From Verrucomicrobiia bacterium (lineage in GTDB: Bacteria; Verrucomicrobiota; Verrucomicrobiia; Verrucomicrobiales; DEV007): 64,000 nt of DNA. The position numbers and the translations under genes are program-made. Under the pieces are notes generated by a model. It worked only from the letters and a program-made list of their open reading frames with translations. It ran no database searches and had not been told where the DNA came from. How positions within the stretch are numbered: the first letter of the stretch is position 1; each line of letters begins with the position of its first letter. The stretch is taken from contig JAUIAH010000002.1 in NCBI GenBank assembly GCA_030425385.1, positions 248,001-312,000 of the forward strand, in the 5' to 3' direction. Shown in pieces: positions 45,624 through 54,892 of this stretch.

Positions 45624-47000
45624 CTATGCCACCAGCTCTCGGATCACTTCGCCACCGAACTGGGAGAGCTGCTTGTAGCGCCCTCCGTGATAGTAAGTCA
45701 GTTTGTTATCGTCCAACCCTAGCAGGTGCAGAAGCGTGACATGCACATCACGAATAGGGTGAACAACATCAACGGCTTGGTGACCGATGTCATCGGTGGC
45801 TCCCACGACGGCACCGGGTTTGACGCCGCCTCCAGCGAACCACATGCACATGGCTTGATTGTTATGCCCCCGACCGAGAGCCATCTCTCCACCGCGGTGA
45901 TTGTTGTCTGGAGTGCGGCCAAACTCGCCCGTCCACATGACGAGAGTGTCTTCTAGCAAGCCTCGCGTCTTGAGATCTTTGATCAATCCAGCGATTGGTT
46001 TATCCACGCTCTTGATCCTAGCAGAGTGACCACGCTGGAGGTAGTCGTGGCTGTCCCAGCCACCGGAGAAGATTTGGACAAATCGGGTCCCCTGCTCGAC
46101 AAGGCGACGCGCCATCAAGCATTGCTTTCCGAAAGGCGCCGTGTCCGACTCATCCAGGCCATACATGCTCTTGATCGTCTCAGGTTCAGAATCGATATCG
46201 ACAATGCCAGGGACTTCCATTTGCATCCGATAAGCCAGTTCGTAGCTTTCCATGCGGGCTGCGAGATCCGCGTGTTCAGGATGGGCAGCAGCGTGCGCTT
46301 GATTGAGGGCAGCCAATTCATCCAGGGCACGACGCTGGTGCGCCCGCGTTTTGAAGGCAGGGCGGTTGAGATCCAGGATAGGCGATCCCACCGAACGCAA
46401 TCGCGTGCCTTGATAATGGGCTGGGAGGAATCCATTCGTCCAATTCCCCGGACCACCCTGCGGCAGGGCCAACTCAGTCATGACGACATAGCCAGGCAGA
46501 TTCTGATTCAAGGTACCGAGGCCGTAATTGACCCAAGCTCCCACCCCGGGGTCGCCGCCAAGACGACTGCCCGTGTTCATGTGAAAGAGGGCTTCAGGAT
46601 GATTGAGAGATTCCGCTTGGCACCCGCGATAGACGCAGAGTTCGTCGGCAACCTCGGGATCCGCCATGTGGACAAATTGATCACACATGTCGATTCCGGA
46701 CTGGCCAACCTTGCGCGATCCGAAAGGCGAACCAACGAAGAAGCGGTCACCGCTTTCGATCGCCTGCGTGAGGGATGACTGCCGGAGGTGCCGTTTGTTG
46801 AGTTCTGGTTTGGGATCAAAAGTGTCCATGTGGCTAGGACCACCCTCCATGAACAGCATGATGCAGCGCTTGGCCTTGGTCTTCACCTGGGGCGCACGAG
46901 GGGCCAGCGGACTCGCTTTGTCTTGCGCTAACAGATCAGTAAAAGCGACTGAGCCTAACGAGGCTCCGAGACCGTAGAGAAATTCGCGTCGAGAGTTCAT
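45624..47000 (-). CDS. DUF1501 family protein (twin-arginine exported)
   Basis: A 458-residue DUF1501 protein; start ATG 47000 gives MNSRREFLYGLGASLG, a clean twin-arginine signal, whereas the longer frame adds 19 unlikely residues. Family motifs are MEGGPSHMDTFDPKP, WTGEFGRTPDNN and GRGHNNQAMCMWFAGGG. It belongs to the alkaline phosphatase/sulfatase-like superfamily without a known substrate. It is the last gene of a tight four-gene operon (ECF sigma, FecR/LamG, DUF1549/DUF1553, DUF1501), starting seven bases after the previous stop. It differs clearly in sequence from the DUF1501 protein at 2172-3581. Confidence 0.9.
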   Translation of the reverse strand: MNSRREFLYGLGASLGSVAFTDLLAQDKASPLAPRAPQVKTKAKRCIMLFMEGGPSHMDTFDPKPELNKRHLRQSSLTQAIESGDRFFVGSPFGSRKVGQSGIDMCDQFVHMADPEVADELCVYRGCQAESLNHPEALFHMNTGSRLGGDPGVGAWVNYGLGTLNQNLPGYVVMTELALPQGGPGNWTNGFLPAHYQGTRLRSVGSPILDLNRPAFKTRAHQRRALDELAALNQAHAAAHPEHADLAARMESYELAYRMQMEVPGIVDIDSEPETIKSMYGLDESDTAPFGKQCLMARRLVEQGTRFVQIFSGGWDSHDYLQRGHSARIKSVDKPIAGLIKDLKTRGLLEDTLVMWTGEFGRTPDNNHRGGEMALGRGHNNQAMCMWFAGGGVKPGAVVGATDDIGHQAVDVVHPIRDVHVTLLHLLGLDDNKLTYYHGGRYKQLSQFGGEVIRELVA

Positions 47001-47007
47001 GGTTCCG

Positions 47008-49749
47008 TTAGTAGATGTAGATGAATTCGTTTGTATTGAGCAGCACCAGGCAAGCATCCGCCAAAGCGCGGGTTTCGGGACTCACATCCCAGGGTTTCGC
47101 ATCCGCCTGATAGGCTTCAAAGGCAGGCAGCCACTCCTGATAGTCGAATGGCTTTCCAGAGAACTCCTCCACGAGCGATCGAGTGACTTCCGTGGGATAG
47201 GGCACAGGCTCCGGAGTCACCTCACGGTGATACCCCTGCATGTCTGTCACGTAGCGCACCAGACGATCACGCTCGTCAACCGATGCGGGACGCCCCAATG
47301 CCAGGGCGAAGGCGCGCTCGATCTGGGCGGGAAGATCCTCGGGGAGCTCGCGCTGCAATCGAAGCGCGAACGCTATCGTTCGATCCGTAATGACATCACT
47401 GTTAAGCAATGTGAATGCCTGAGGAGAAACGGCAGCCGCCTCACGGCGCTCACAGGATTTGTTAGGATTCGGTTGATTAAACGTTTCGAGAAAGGGGTCC
47501 GCCTGGCCGCGCACACGGTAAGCATAGACACTGCGGCGATTACGCTGATCGGGTTTGGCCGAGGGTTGATAAGCCGGGGCAATCGAGAACTGAATCATCC
47601 GCGGCTGCAACGCGACTTCCATGTTGATCTCGGGACGCACGGGCAAGCCGCCAAGCGCAGGGTTGAGTTCCCCCGACACAGCCAAGAGACTATCACGCAA
47701 GGACTCCGCATCCATCCGCTGTGGCATGGCGAAAGCGAGAAGCGCATTGAGAGGATCGGCCTCAGCAAGCTTCTCCCTGTCTGGATGTTGAGTCGCTTGC
47801 TGATACGTCTGGGACGTCATGATAAGACGGTGCAAGCGCTTGAGTCGCCAACCGTGCGAGACGAAATCCTGGGTGAGCCAGTCTAACAGCTGCGGATGCG
47901 TGGGCTTTGCCCCCTTCACCCCAAAGTTGTTGGGGGTCGCCGAGAGCCCTCTACCAAAGTGATAGTGCCATACTCGATTGACGATCGAGCGCGTGGTGAG
48001 TGGATTGTCAGGGTGTGCCAACCAATTGGCCACGGCCAGCCGGCGTCCCGTAAGCGCCTCCGGCACATCTGTCAGCGGAGGAACCGCGCTGAGCACTCCA
48101 GGAGAAACTTCCTCTCCCTTGGCGTCGACCGCTCCACCCGTGAGGATGTAATGCTTCCCGTCCCACTGTGGATGCGGCTTCTCCGTCTTGCGAAGCTTCT
48201 TGGCGTTGTATCGGTAATCTGGCCCATTGTAGACAGCCTGCGCAAGCGGCTGGAAACGTTCCTGACGTCGTTGCCAAATCCAGGTGTCCTGCTCTCGCAC
48301 CTTGAGTCGGCCTTCATCGACGTGGTTCAATCCCACATGTCGAGGAGGCTTCTGACCATCGGGAAGCGCATTCCGCTCCTTCAAAGGAAGGTAGTCTTTG
48401 CCACGCTCAGCATACCACGCACGGGCGGCATCTTCCCGCTTCTTCACCAGCGCCTGGCGCGCATTGTCCGCATACTGATGCAGCTGATCGACATGCTCAC
48501 GCTCCTCCTCAAAGTCACTGACATTCTCCTCAGGCAAGAAATCAGCCTTCAATTCGGCTGGCTGCGTGGCGGCAAAGGCCGCATAGAGTTGGTAATAGTC
48601 ACGGGTCGGAATGGGATCAAATTTGTGATCATGACACTTGCAGCAACTCATGGGAATGGAGAGGAAAGCCTGCCCAACATTGTCCACGATATCATCGAGA
48701 AATAGCTGGCGAGCGACCTCCTGCTGCACCATCGCCGTTCCCCAAGGGCCCATCCGCAGGAAGCCCGTCGCGATCTTCATCTCCGCAGAATCTGGGTCCA
48801 ATTCATCACCCGCGATCTGCTCTCTCACAAATTGGTCCCAAGGTTTATCCGCATTAAATGACCGGATGACGTAGTCGCGGTAGCGCCACGCATTCGACCG
48901 CTCGAAGTCATTGGAGAATCCGGCTGTGTCCGCATAGCGCGCCACGTCCAGCCAATGCTGCCCCCATCGCTCGCCATAGTGTTCGCTGGCTAACAATCGA
49001 TCAATCAATCCTTCCCACGCCTCGGCTTCATCAGCTTCCCAGGCCACGAGAAACGCTTTCACCTCTTCAGGCTTCGGAGGAAGGCCTAACAGATCAAAGG
49101 TAGCTCGCCGAATGAGTTGCCTGGGGGAGGCCTGGGGAGCCGGAGCAAAGCCCGCCTCTGACAGTTTCTCCCTTACAAAAGCATCAATGGGATGTCCCTT
49201 CGCACCGGAAGGCTCCGAAGCCTCCACCGGCGCGAAGGCCCACAGGTCCTCAGGCTGGTAACGCCGATAAGTCCAGGCATCAGCAAGGCCGCCGCTCGTC
49301 TCCACAATCATGCCGTCCTCCGTCACCTTCCGTGTGCGCTCTTCTGCCACGTGCCTCGCCTGCGTCTCCGCGTCTGGCCAAGGAGCACCTAACCGCACCC
49401 ACTCCTCCACCGCCGCAATCTGCGCCTCCGTGAGTCGATCATTGGCCTTGGGCGGCATCTCATAGTCCGCATCTGCCCACTTGATCGCCGTGATGAGGAG
49501 ACTTTCCTCGGGCGCTCCCGGCACGAGCACCCTGTTAGAAGTCTCTCCCCCCTTGAGAAATCCCTCACGACTCAGGAGGTCCAGCCCTCCTTTGATCTTC
49601 TCGCGGTCATCCCCGTGGCAACTCGTACACTTGGCCGCCAGGATAGGCTGCACTTCCAACGAGAAGAGTCGCGCGCCGTCGTCCTCGGCACCCACGGGAA
49701 TCAGCAAGCCCAACGGCAAGAACAGATGAAGGAGAGATCGGTCAAACAT
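47008..49749 (-). CDS. PSCyt1-DUF1549-DUF1553 exported protein
   Basis: A 913-residue protein with an N-terminal signal (LLHLFLPLGLLIPVGA). The PSCyt1 cytochrome domain has the heme motif CTSCH (41-45) and the distal DYEMPPKANDRLTEAQ loop that supplies the usual methionine ligand. DUF1549 spans about residues 180-390, with CCKCHDHKFDP near 370, followed by a charged helical region and DUF1553 (about 570-830, NRVWHYHFGRGLSATPNNFG). This is a complete example of the architecture cut off at the left end of the window. It lies in the sigma/FecR operon: five bases after the FecR stop and seven before the DUF1501 start. Covalent heme binding outside the cytoplasm is expected; the reaction is unknown. 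Confidence 0.9.
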   Translation of the reverse strand: MFDRSLLHLFLPLGLLIPVGAEDDGARLFSLEVQPILAAKCTSCHGDDREKIKGGLDLLSREGFLKGGETSNRVLVPGAPEESLLITAIKWADADYEMPPKANDRLTEAQIAAVEEWVRLGAPWPDAETQARHVAEERTRKVTEDGMIVETSGGLADAWTYRRYQPEDLWAFAPVEASEPSGAKGHPIDAFVREKLSEAGFAPAPQASPRQLIRRATFDLLGLPPKPEEVKAFLVAWEADEAEAWEGLIDRLLASEHYGERWGQHWLDVARYADTAGFSNDFERSNAWRYRDYVIRSFNADKPWDQFVREQIAGDELDPDSAEMKIATGFLRMGPWGTAMVQQEVARQLFLDDIVDNVGQAFLSIPMSCCKCHDHKFDPIPTRDYYQLYAAFAATQPAELKADFLPEENVSDFEEEREHVDQLHQYADNARQALVKKREDAARAWYAERGKDYLPLKERNALPDGQKPPRHVGLNHVDEGRLKVREQDTWIWQRRQERFQPLAQAVYNGPDYRYNAKKLRKTEKPHPQWDGKHYILTGGAVDAKGEEVSPGVLSAVPPLTDVPEALTGRRLAVANWLAHPDNPLTTRSIVNRVWHYHFGRGLSATPNNFGVKGAKPTHPQLLDWLTQDFVSHGWRLKRLHRLIMTSQTYQQATQHPDREKLAEADPLNALLAFAMPQRMDAESLRDSLLAVSGELNPALGGLPVRPEINMEVALQPRMIQFSIAPAYQPSAKPDQRNRRSVYAYRVRGQADPFLETFNQPNPNKSCERREAAAVSPQAFTLLNSDVITDRTIAFALRLQRELPEDLPAQIERAFALALGRPASVDERDRLVRYVTDMQGYHREVTPEPVPYPTEVTRSLVEEFSGKPFDYQEWLPAFEAYQADAKPWDVSPETRALADACLVLLNTNEFIYIY

Positions 49750-49754
49750 AGGTG

Positions 49755-51311
49755 TTAGGGTCTTCCAGAGAGATAAAGTTGGCGAATAGCTTCAGGCGAC
49801 AAGGCCTCCGAGCAGAGGAGAAAGTCATCAATGGCCCCATTCAAATTCCTCACGGCGAAGTCGGGGTCCTGACGCTTGGGCTCACTCCAATTCCCAATCG
49901 ATGCTGCCCCGATCACGATGGTGGGCACCAGCATTTCCTCGCGCACGCGCTCGCGACTGAGGATTTCGCCATTCAGATAGTGCACGACTTCCTGAGTGCG
50001 CGAATCAAACGTCGTGGCCAGCTGCAACCACTGACCACTCAAACTGGGAGACCAGAATGGCGGGGAGAAGCAGATCTGTTTGTCAGGATTCCCGGGGCCT
50101 GTCCGATTGTGAGCCTTCACCGAGAAGAAGAGACGGCCATCGTTCATGATCTGCCAGTGCGGTTCGTGCCGTTCATGACCATCCGTGAGGAAGAGCGAAT
50201 TATACCACCGATCAAGGCTATCAATCTTGACCCAACAATGCAATGTCAGGGCCTGGAAAGAACCGGGAATGACGAGTCGCACGCGACTACCCATGGGAGA
50301 GAAATCAAGTGCCCCATCCGCATGTCCCCAGCGATCATGGGTCAGCTGCGCCCTGACAATGGTGCCAGGATAGGATGGCAGGCTTCGATCCCCCCACTCA
50401 CGCTCGGAGGCACTCCCAGGGTCTGTCAGATGCAGCACGGTGCGCCCATCGGATTGCCAATCCTTCGTCACCGCCTCCCAGGCCTCAAAGCGTTCCTGCC
50501 GATGCACGCTCAATGCGTCGATGAGTTCGGAGACGCGCGGAGACGCTTCCGCCTGCACATTGGCTACCACTCCCTCCCCTTGCCAACTCAGGCTCTCGCC
50601 ACTCTGTAAGGTCTGCATGTCCGCCTCACGCGGGTGCCATTCCACTTCCCCATCGAACACTTGGAGATCCGCTCGATGAGGAGTCACCTCAAGGGAAAAC
50701 TCCGTTCCGAGATCGACCAAATCGCCCTGCGCGGTCTGGATACGAAAGCCCTGTGCCGGCGGCGGCACCACGGCGCGCACCTTGCCCGCCTCCACCCGCA
50801 TGGCCATGGTTGAGGCCACTTCAAAGCGCGCCGGGCCCTCGACTAACACCGTCACACCACTGAAGAATTCCAACTGCGCTGTTCCCTCTGCCAAACTGAT
50901 CAAACCACTCGGCACCAGGTCGCCACGAGACAACTGCCAGGAGACCCCTGCCTGGTCCGCCACGACCGCAAAGCCCCGAGCCACAGGTTCTTCCGCAGCC
51001 ATTGAGGGATTCTGAGAGGGAGAGGAGGAGGCGACCATCCACCACCCGAGCGTGCCTACAAACAGCGCGGCAGCCGCCCAAGCAAGGACGCTTGCCCCAC
51101 GGAAGCGATCAGAGGGAACCACCACAACTTGCCCTAACATGCTTTCCTCCGCCTCTGCCTCCAAGGCCGTGTGCAGTTGCAAGCGCTCGTAATACGCCTG
51201 ACGGGCTTCTGGGTCATCCTGCAACTCACGCTCCAAGGCCTGAAACTCCGCAGTCGTGATCGCTTCGTCTAACAATGCATCGATGAGTCGTTCTCTCTCA
51301 GATGAATTCAT
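49755..51311 (-). CDS. FecR-type anti-sigma/transducer protein with LamG sensor domain
   Basis: A 518-residue single-pass membrane protein. ATG 51311 overlaps the sigma factor stop by four bases (ATGA), fixing the start. The cytoplasmic N-terminus (about 1-75, LIDALLDEAITTAEFQALER) looks like an anti-sigma helix bundle with no zinc-binding HxxxCxxC motif. A membrane helix follows (about 83-103, VLAWAAAALFVGTLGWWMVA), then a FecR domain (about 125-240, GTAQLEFFSGVTVLVEGPA, LVDLGTEFSLEV) and a C-terminal LamG domain (about 295-515, LTLHCWVKIDSLDRWYNSLF). FecR proteins pass outside signals to ECF sigma factors; here the LamG domain may be the ligand sensor. The next gene starts five bases downstream. 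Confidence 0.88.
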   Translation of the reverse strand: MNSSERERLIDALLDEAITTAEFQALERELQDDPEARQAYYERLQLHTALEAEAEESMLGQVVVVPSDRFRGASVLAWAAAALFVGTLGWWMVASSSPSQNPSMAAEEPVARGFAVVADQAGVSWQLSRGDLVPSGLISLAEGTAQLEFFSGVTVLVEGPARFEVASTMAMRVEAGKVRAVVPPPAQGFRIQTAQGDLVDLGTEFSLEVTPHRADLQVFDGEVEWHPREADMQTLQSGESLSWQGEGVVANVQAEASPRVSELIDALSVHRQERFEAWEAVTKDWQSDGRTVLHLTDPGSASEREWGDRSLPSYPGTIVRAQLTHDRWGHADGALDFSPMGSRVRLVIPGSFQALTLHCWVKIDSLDRWYNSLFLTDGHERHEPHWQIMNDGRLFFSVKAHNRTGPGNPDKQICFSPPFWSPSLSGQWLQLATTFDSRTQEVVHYLNGEILSRERVREEMLVPTIVIGAASIGNWSEPKRQDPDFAVRNLNGAIDDFLLCSEALSPEAIRQLYLSGRP

Positions 51312-51841
51312 GACGACGCAGCAAGTTGTTGGCGAATGCACGCCGCGAGCGCGTTGCGGACGCGATGCAGCGTGACTTTCAGGCCACCCACACTGCGATT
51401 GGTTTCTAACGCATAGTCCTTCAAGGGCGTGCGGTGCACATAACGTTGCTGGATCAGTTCGCGATCCCGATCACGCAACTTGGCAAGGCATCGGCGGAGC
51501 GCCTGCTGGCGCGTCTCCAATGCTTCGGAAACGTGCGGCAATTCCTCAGCAATGAGATCTTCCAACGTCTCACTGAAGACGAGCCGTTGCTTCTCGCGGG
51601 TGCTCTGTTTCCGATAATTGCGCACCTCATTACGAGCGATGGCGAAGATCCACGCTTTGAAATGGGTGCCTGGCGTGAAGTCCGCACGTTTCCGCCAAAT
51701 GGTACTGTTGGCCTGCTGAGCCACATCCGCCGCCGCCGAATCCCCCGGCATGAGGGCATTCACATAGAGACGCAGAGCCGACTGATGCGCCGTGAGCAGA
51801 GCCACGAGCTCGGCTTCTTGAGAGGCATCAGGCGTTTCCAT
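51308..51841 (-). CDS. ECF-type RNA polymerase sigma factor
   Basis: A 177-residue ECF sigma factor of the type common in Planctomycetes and Verrucomicrobia. Region 2 is visible as ADVAQQANSTIWRKRADFTP and FKAWIFAIARNEVRNYRK (about 38-80), and region 4 as LRDRDRELIQQRYVHRTPLK and NRSVGGLKVTLHRVRNALA (about 121-168). It heads a four-gene operon and overlaps the FecR/LamG gene by four bases, so it is very likely held at the membrane by that protein and, when released, transcribes its own operon. No consensus target promoter could be fixed from one operon. Confidence 0.92.
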   Translation of the reverse strand: METPDASQEAELVALLTAHQSALRLYVNALMPGDSAAADVAQQANSTIWRKRADFTPGTHFKAWIFAIARNEVRNYRKQSTREKQRLVFSETLEDLIAEELPHVSEALETRQQALRRCLAKLRDRDRELIQQRYVHRTPLKDYALETNRSVGGLKVTLHRVRNALAACIRQQLAASS

Positions 51842-51912
51842 ACCATGGCAAATGTCCGCAGGGGCCGAAAGGTTAACAAGAATTTCTGATTCTTTCGCAA
51901 ATGAGGAGCTCT

Positions 51913-51926
51913 CGCAGAGAACTGCG
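51913..51926 (-). terminator. Small hairpin between flavoprotein gene and sigma operon
   Basis: CGCAG, loop AGAA, CTGCG: a 5-bp stem 14 bases after the minus-strand stop at 51940 and 72 bases before the sigma factor start. It is weak and has no U-tract, but it marks a possible boundary between the flavoprotein gene and the sigma operon. Confidence 0.25.
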
Positions 51927-51939
51927 GTGCCTCTCCACC

Positions 51940-53079
51940 CTACCGAAACCGGTCCATGCTCAAGAAATCGATTGGGTGATCCGTGCGCCCGAGCAGAGCC
52001 AGATCCGCTAGGATCTCTCCGACCACGGGCGCGAATTTGAAACCGTGCCCACTGAAGCCGCAGGCGATCGTGACGTTCGCACTCGTCGGATGCCGATCAA
52101 TGATGAAATGGCCGTCTGGGGAGTTCGTGTAGAGGCAGGTACGCAGCGCTAACAAATGGCCATTCCCCTCGGGCAGATGACCTTCCAGGCATCTTCGCAG
52201 AGGAGCTTCATCGCCTGCCAGGTCGATCCGTCGATCCACCGATTCGGCCGTCGTCTCCGTGCCTGGTTGATGCAGCGCTAACTTTAATCCAGGCTGCTCT
52301 GGCATCATGGGAAAGCCGTAATAGCCAGAGCCTGGCTCAGATTCGATGAACCAGGTAGGTAGGGTTCCAAGAGCAAAGGGAGCGAGCACTTTGGGCCAGA
52401 ACCAGCCCCAGGTCTGTCGCGTCACCTTGAGGGCAAAGGGCAGGCCCGCCGACCATAACGGTGCCCAAGCGCCAGCCGTCAGCACGACATGCTTTGCACG
52501 GAAAGCCCCACGATTCGTCTCAATCCGCACGCCTTCGGAAGTCACTTGCCAAGACGTCACCTTCACATGGCCTAACAAGGTGGCGCCACCTCTCAAGGCG
52601 CCTTCCACGTGGGCATTCATGGCAATCTCCGGCACGACAAAGCCTGCCTCAGCTTCGAGAAAACCCGTATAATGCGAGGGTAATTCGAACTGCGGAAAGC
52701 GCTCTCTTAGCTGTGCCGAACTGAGACGCTCATACGGCAACTGATGCGCTGTGGCCGCCCTCGTCGCCCCCGTGATAAACGCTGCATCTTCAGGACCCAT
52801 ATAAAGTCCACCGGTGCGATACAACACTCGCTGCCCGGATGTCCTCTCAAGCGCATCCCACAACGCAAACGAACGCTTGAGCAGGGGCACATAATTGGGG
52901 TGCTCATAGTAGGCTGAGCGAATGGCTCGTGAGAACCCATGGTGCGCGCCCAGCGTATGGGGAATGGCATGCTGCTCAAGGCCTAACACAGAGGCGCCAC
53001 GACGCGCTAAGTGATAGGGTGCCGCGGCCCCCATCGTCCCCACGCCAACCACAATGACATCAACCTTTGCGAAGCTCAT
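51940..53079 (-). CDS. Monomeric sarcosine oxidase / N-methyltryptophan oxidase-like flavoprotein
   Basis: A 379-residue FAD-dependent amine oxidase. ATG 53079 (MSFAKVDVIVVGVGTMG) places the GxGxxG dinucleotide-binding motif at residues 12-17, as in the family; the longer open frame would run into the divergent padR gene. In monomeric sarcosine oxidase FAD is bound covalently to Cys315 in a CMYT motif; here CLYT also places Cys at residue 315, followed by the conserved HFIIDRHP and GFSGHGFKFAPVVGE segments. The enzyme should oxidise a secondary amine such as sarcosine or an N-methyl amino acid, giving formaldehyde and hydrogen peroxide. It is a single gene, divergent from padR. Confidence 0.9.
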   Translation of the reverse strand: MSFAKVDVIVVGVGTMGAAAPYHLARRGASVLGLEQHAIPHTLGAHHGFSRAIRSAYYEHPNYVPLLKRSFALWDALERTSGQRVLYRTGGLYMGPEDAAFITGATRAATAHQLPYERLSSAQLRERFPQFELPSHYTGFLEAEAGFVVPEIAMNAHVEGALRGGATLLGHVKVTSWQVTSEGVRIETNRGAFRAKHVVLTAGAWAPLWSAGLPFALKVTRQTWGWFWPKVLAPFALGTLPTWFIESEPGSGYYGFPMMPEQPGLKLALHQPGTETTAESVDRRIDLAGDEAPLRRCLEGHLPEGNGHLLALRTCLYTNSPDGHFIIDRHPTSANVTIACGFSGHGFKFAPVVGEILADLALLGRTDHPIDFLSMDRFR

Positions 53080-53198
53080 GATCCCCGAAGTGTAACGGGA
53101 GGCCAGCCAGTTGCCAACCCCACCTCTCAAGGGGCGTTCACCAATCCATCCAATCAGAAAGTCCTTGAATACCTTGCTGAACAATGCATTCTTAAGAA

Positions 53199-53546
53199 AT
53201 GGATAAACCACCAAGGGAACTCGTCGCGGCATCATCCCGTCCGCTTGTGCTCGCGATTCTGACTCAGGGCGAGAGCTACGGATATGCCATCATTCAGGAG
53301 GTGAAGAAGCGTTCTGGAGGCCATCTTGAGTGGACTGACGGGATGCTCTACCCCGTGCTTCATCGACTGGAACAAGAAGGGATGATTCGCTCAGTCTGGA
53401 AGAAATCGGACACGGGACGCGACCGGAAATACTACCGCATCGAGCGGGCAGGACGCAAAGTGGTTGAGAAACAGAAGGCCGAATGGCGGGCCGTGAATGG
53501 AGCGTTAGAGGGGCTTTGGGAAGGAGGCGCGGCATGTTCGATCTAG
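53199..53546 (+). CDS. PadR-family transcriptional regulator
   Basis: A 115-residue PadR-type winged-helix regulator. The wing-helix core is plain: LVLAILTQGESYGYAIIQEV (about 16-35), DGMLYPVLHRLEQEGMI (about 47-63) and KYYRIERAGRKVVEKQ (about 76-91). Its 3' end overlaps the next gene by 13 bases. PadR genes overlapping a HAAS-domain membrane protein gene form a common bacterial module in which PadR represses its own operon. The inducer is unknown. Confidence 0.92.
   Translation: MDKPPRELVAASSRPLVLAILTQGESYGYAIIQEVKKRSGGHLEWTDGMLYPVLHRLEQEGMIRSVWKKSDTGRDRKYYRIERAGRKVVEKQKAEWRAVNGALEGLWEGGAACSI
53522..53527 (+). promoter_or_regulatory. Shine-Dalgarno AGGAGG inside the end of padR
   Basis: AAGGAGGCGCGGC followed by ATG 53534: a full AGGAGG-type site six bases before the ATG. 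It decides the start of the membrane protein gene at 53534 rather than the longer frame from 53483. Confidence 0.75.
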
Positions 53547-54859
53547 AGGCATCCCTGGCGAAATGGCGCGAGGAACTAGCAAAGGGCGGAACCCTGGATC
53601 GCGACAGCCTAGCAGAATTAGAGGACCATCTGCGCGATGCCATTGAACGCCGCGTGGCTGCCGGCGATGAGGCATCGCAAGCCTTCGAGGCGGCCTGTGC
53701 CAGTATCGGTGATGCCCAGGCGCTCCATTTGGAATATGCCAAGGTGCATCCGAAAGTTCCCTGGCGGAGGCGTCTCTTGAACGCCCTCGTGGGTTATGTG
53801 CTCGTCAGCACACTAATTGGACTCGTCTTTCAGGTGAGCGCTTTGCTAGAGGTCATCTTGCTCGCCCTCGGATTGGGGGCGATCATGATAGAAACGCCAT
53901 GGTCCATACCGGTCGACCCCAACTCTTCCTTCTTCGCAGGTTTGGCCTCTGCCATGCATGAGTGGCATCAGCTCAGTCTAGCAACGCTCTTCACTATGGG
54001 CGCCCAAGCGGTGCTCTTTGCCCTCCTGGTCTGGACCGTGACCCGGGGCATGCGAGGCTCGCTAATCTGGGTGACCAAGGCCGTGGATTGGTGTCAGACT
54101 TCATTGCCAACCCAGCTCGCCGCTAGCGTCGGCCTAGGCGTCGCCTTCTGGCTCGTCAACTACGGGATGCTAGTTCCTTACGTTCTCAACTTCCTCAGAT
54201 ACACATCTGGCGATCCTGATCCCGTAGCGCCGTATCTTGAATACCAGCTCATTTATCCCCTAATCGCCTGGATCGTCCCTCTAGCATTGACCTGGATCGG
54301 GTGGAGCGCTTTCCGCATCTTTCAGTCGGATCAACGGAATGGCCTCTATCATACCCATGCGATCGCCGTTTGCGGCTTCATCTTTGGCGCCATGGCGCTC
54401 CAAGCAATCAACATGATCAATGGGATCGGCTACTTTGCTCTCGAGGCGTTCTGGAATATCGAGAGCATCTTGTCACCGCCCGCTGTGCTAATGGCCCAAG
54501 TGACGCCCTTCCTATTCGCTTTGGTATTCATCATCACGCTATCTGGCGTTGGCTTCCCTACCTTGCGGCGGTTTCTAAGTGGCGCCATCAAGCGGCCTTG
54601 GCTGATCCCTGCATGCTGGTTGTTCATGCAGTGGGCTTCCGTCCCATTCACGCTAGCATTCTACCCAAACGGACTCTACCTGAATGATTGGGAGTGGGTG
54701 AACCGGTGCTTTCTAGCGCCTCTCCTTCATAGTCGGTGGGCACCACTCTTCTTGACCCTGAAGGGGTCCGCCGCCTTTGCCATCGTCCTCACATCGCTTC
54801 TCATCGCCTTAAATCTCAGCGCGCGACGCCCGGCGTCCCGCCCAAGAAGCGTGGCTTGA
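53534..54859 (+). CDS. HAAS-domain polytopic membrane protein
   Basis: A 441-residue protein. The N-terminal domain (about 1-75, SLAKWREELAKGGTLDRDSL, LEDHLRDAIERRVAAGDEAS) is the HAAS/permease-prefix domain found next to PadR regulators. About eight to ten membrane segments follow (for example LVGYVLVSTLIGLVFQVSAL, LPTQLAASVGLGVAFWLVNY, FLFALVFIITLSGVGF). No transporter family can be recognised beyond this. The start is set by an AGGAGG site and overlaps padR by 13 bases, so the two are translationally coupled. A cell-envelope function is likely but unknown. Confidence 0.82.
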   Translation: MFDLEASLAKWREELAKGGTLDRDSLAELEDHLRDAIERRVAAGDEASQAFEAACASIGDAQALHLEYAKVHPKVPWRRRLLNALVGYVLVSTLIGLVFQVSALLEVILLALGLGAIMIETPWSIPVDPNSSFFAGLASAMHEWHQLSLATLFTMGAQAVLFALLVWTVTRGMRGSLIWVTKAVDWCQTSLPTQLAASVGLGVAFWLVNYGMLVPYVLNFLRYTSGDPDPVAPYLEYQLIYPLIAWIVPLALTWIGWSAFRIFQSDQRNGLYHTHAIAVCGFIFGAMALQAINMINGIGYFALEAFWNIESILSPPAVLMAQVTPFLFALVFIITLSGVGFPTLRRFLSGAIKRPWLIPACWLFMQWASVPFTLAFYPNGLYLNDWEWVNRCFLAPLLHSRWAPLFLTLKGSAAFAIVLTSLLIALNLSARRPASRPRSVA

Positions 54860-54892
54860 GCAAGCTCATATGCACGCTCTCGCGCAGCGCAG

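Noticed and set aside
51940-53235. Longer flavoprotein start at 53235
   Set aside because: It would overlap the divergent padR start and add 52 residues before the Rossmann motif, unlike the family.
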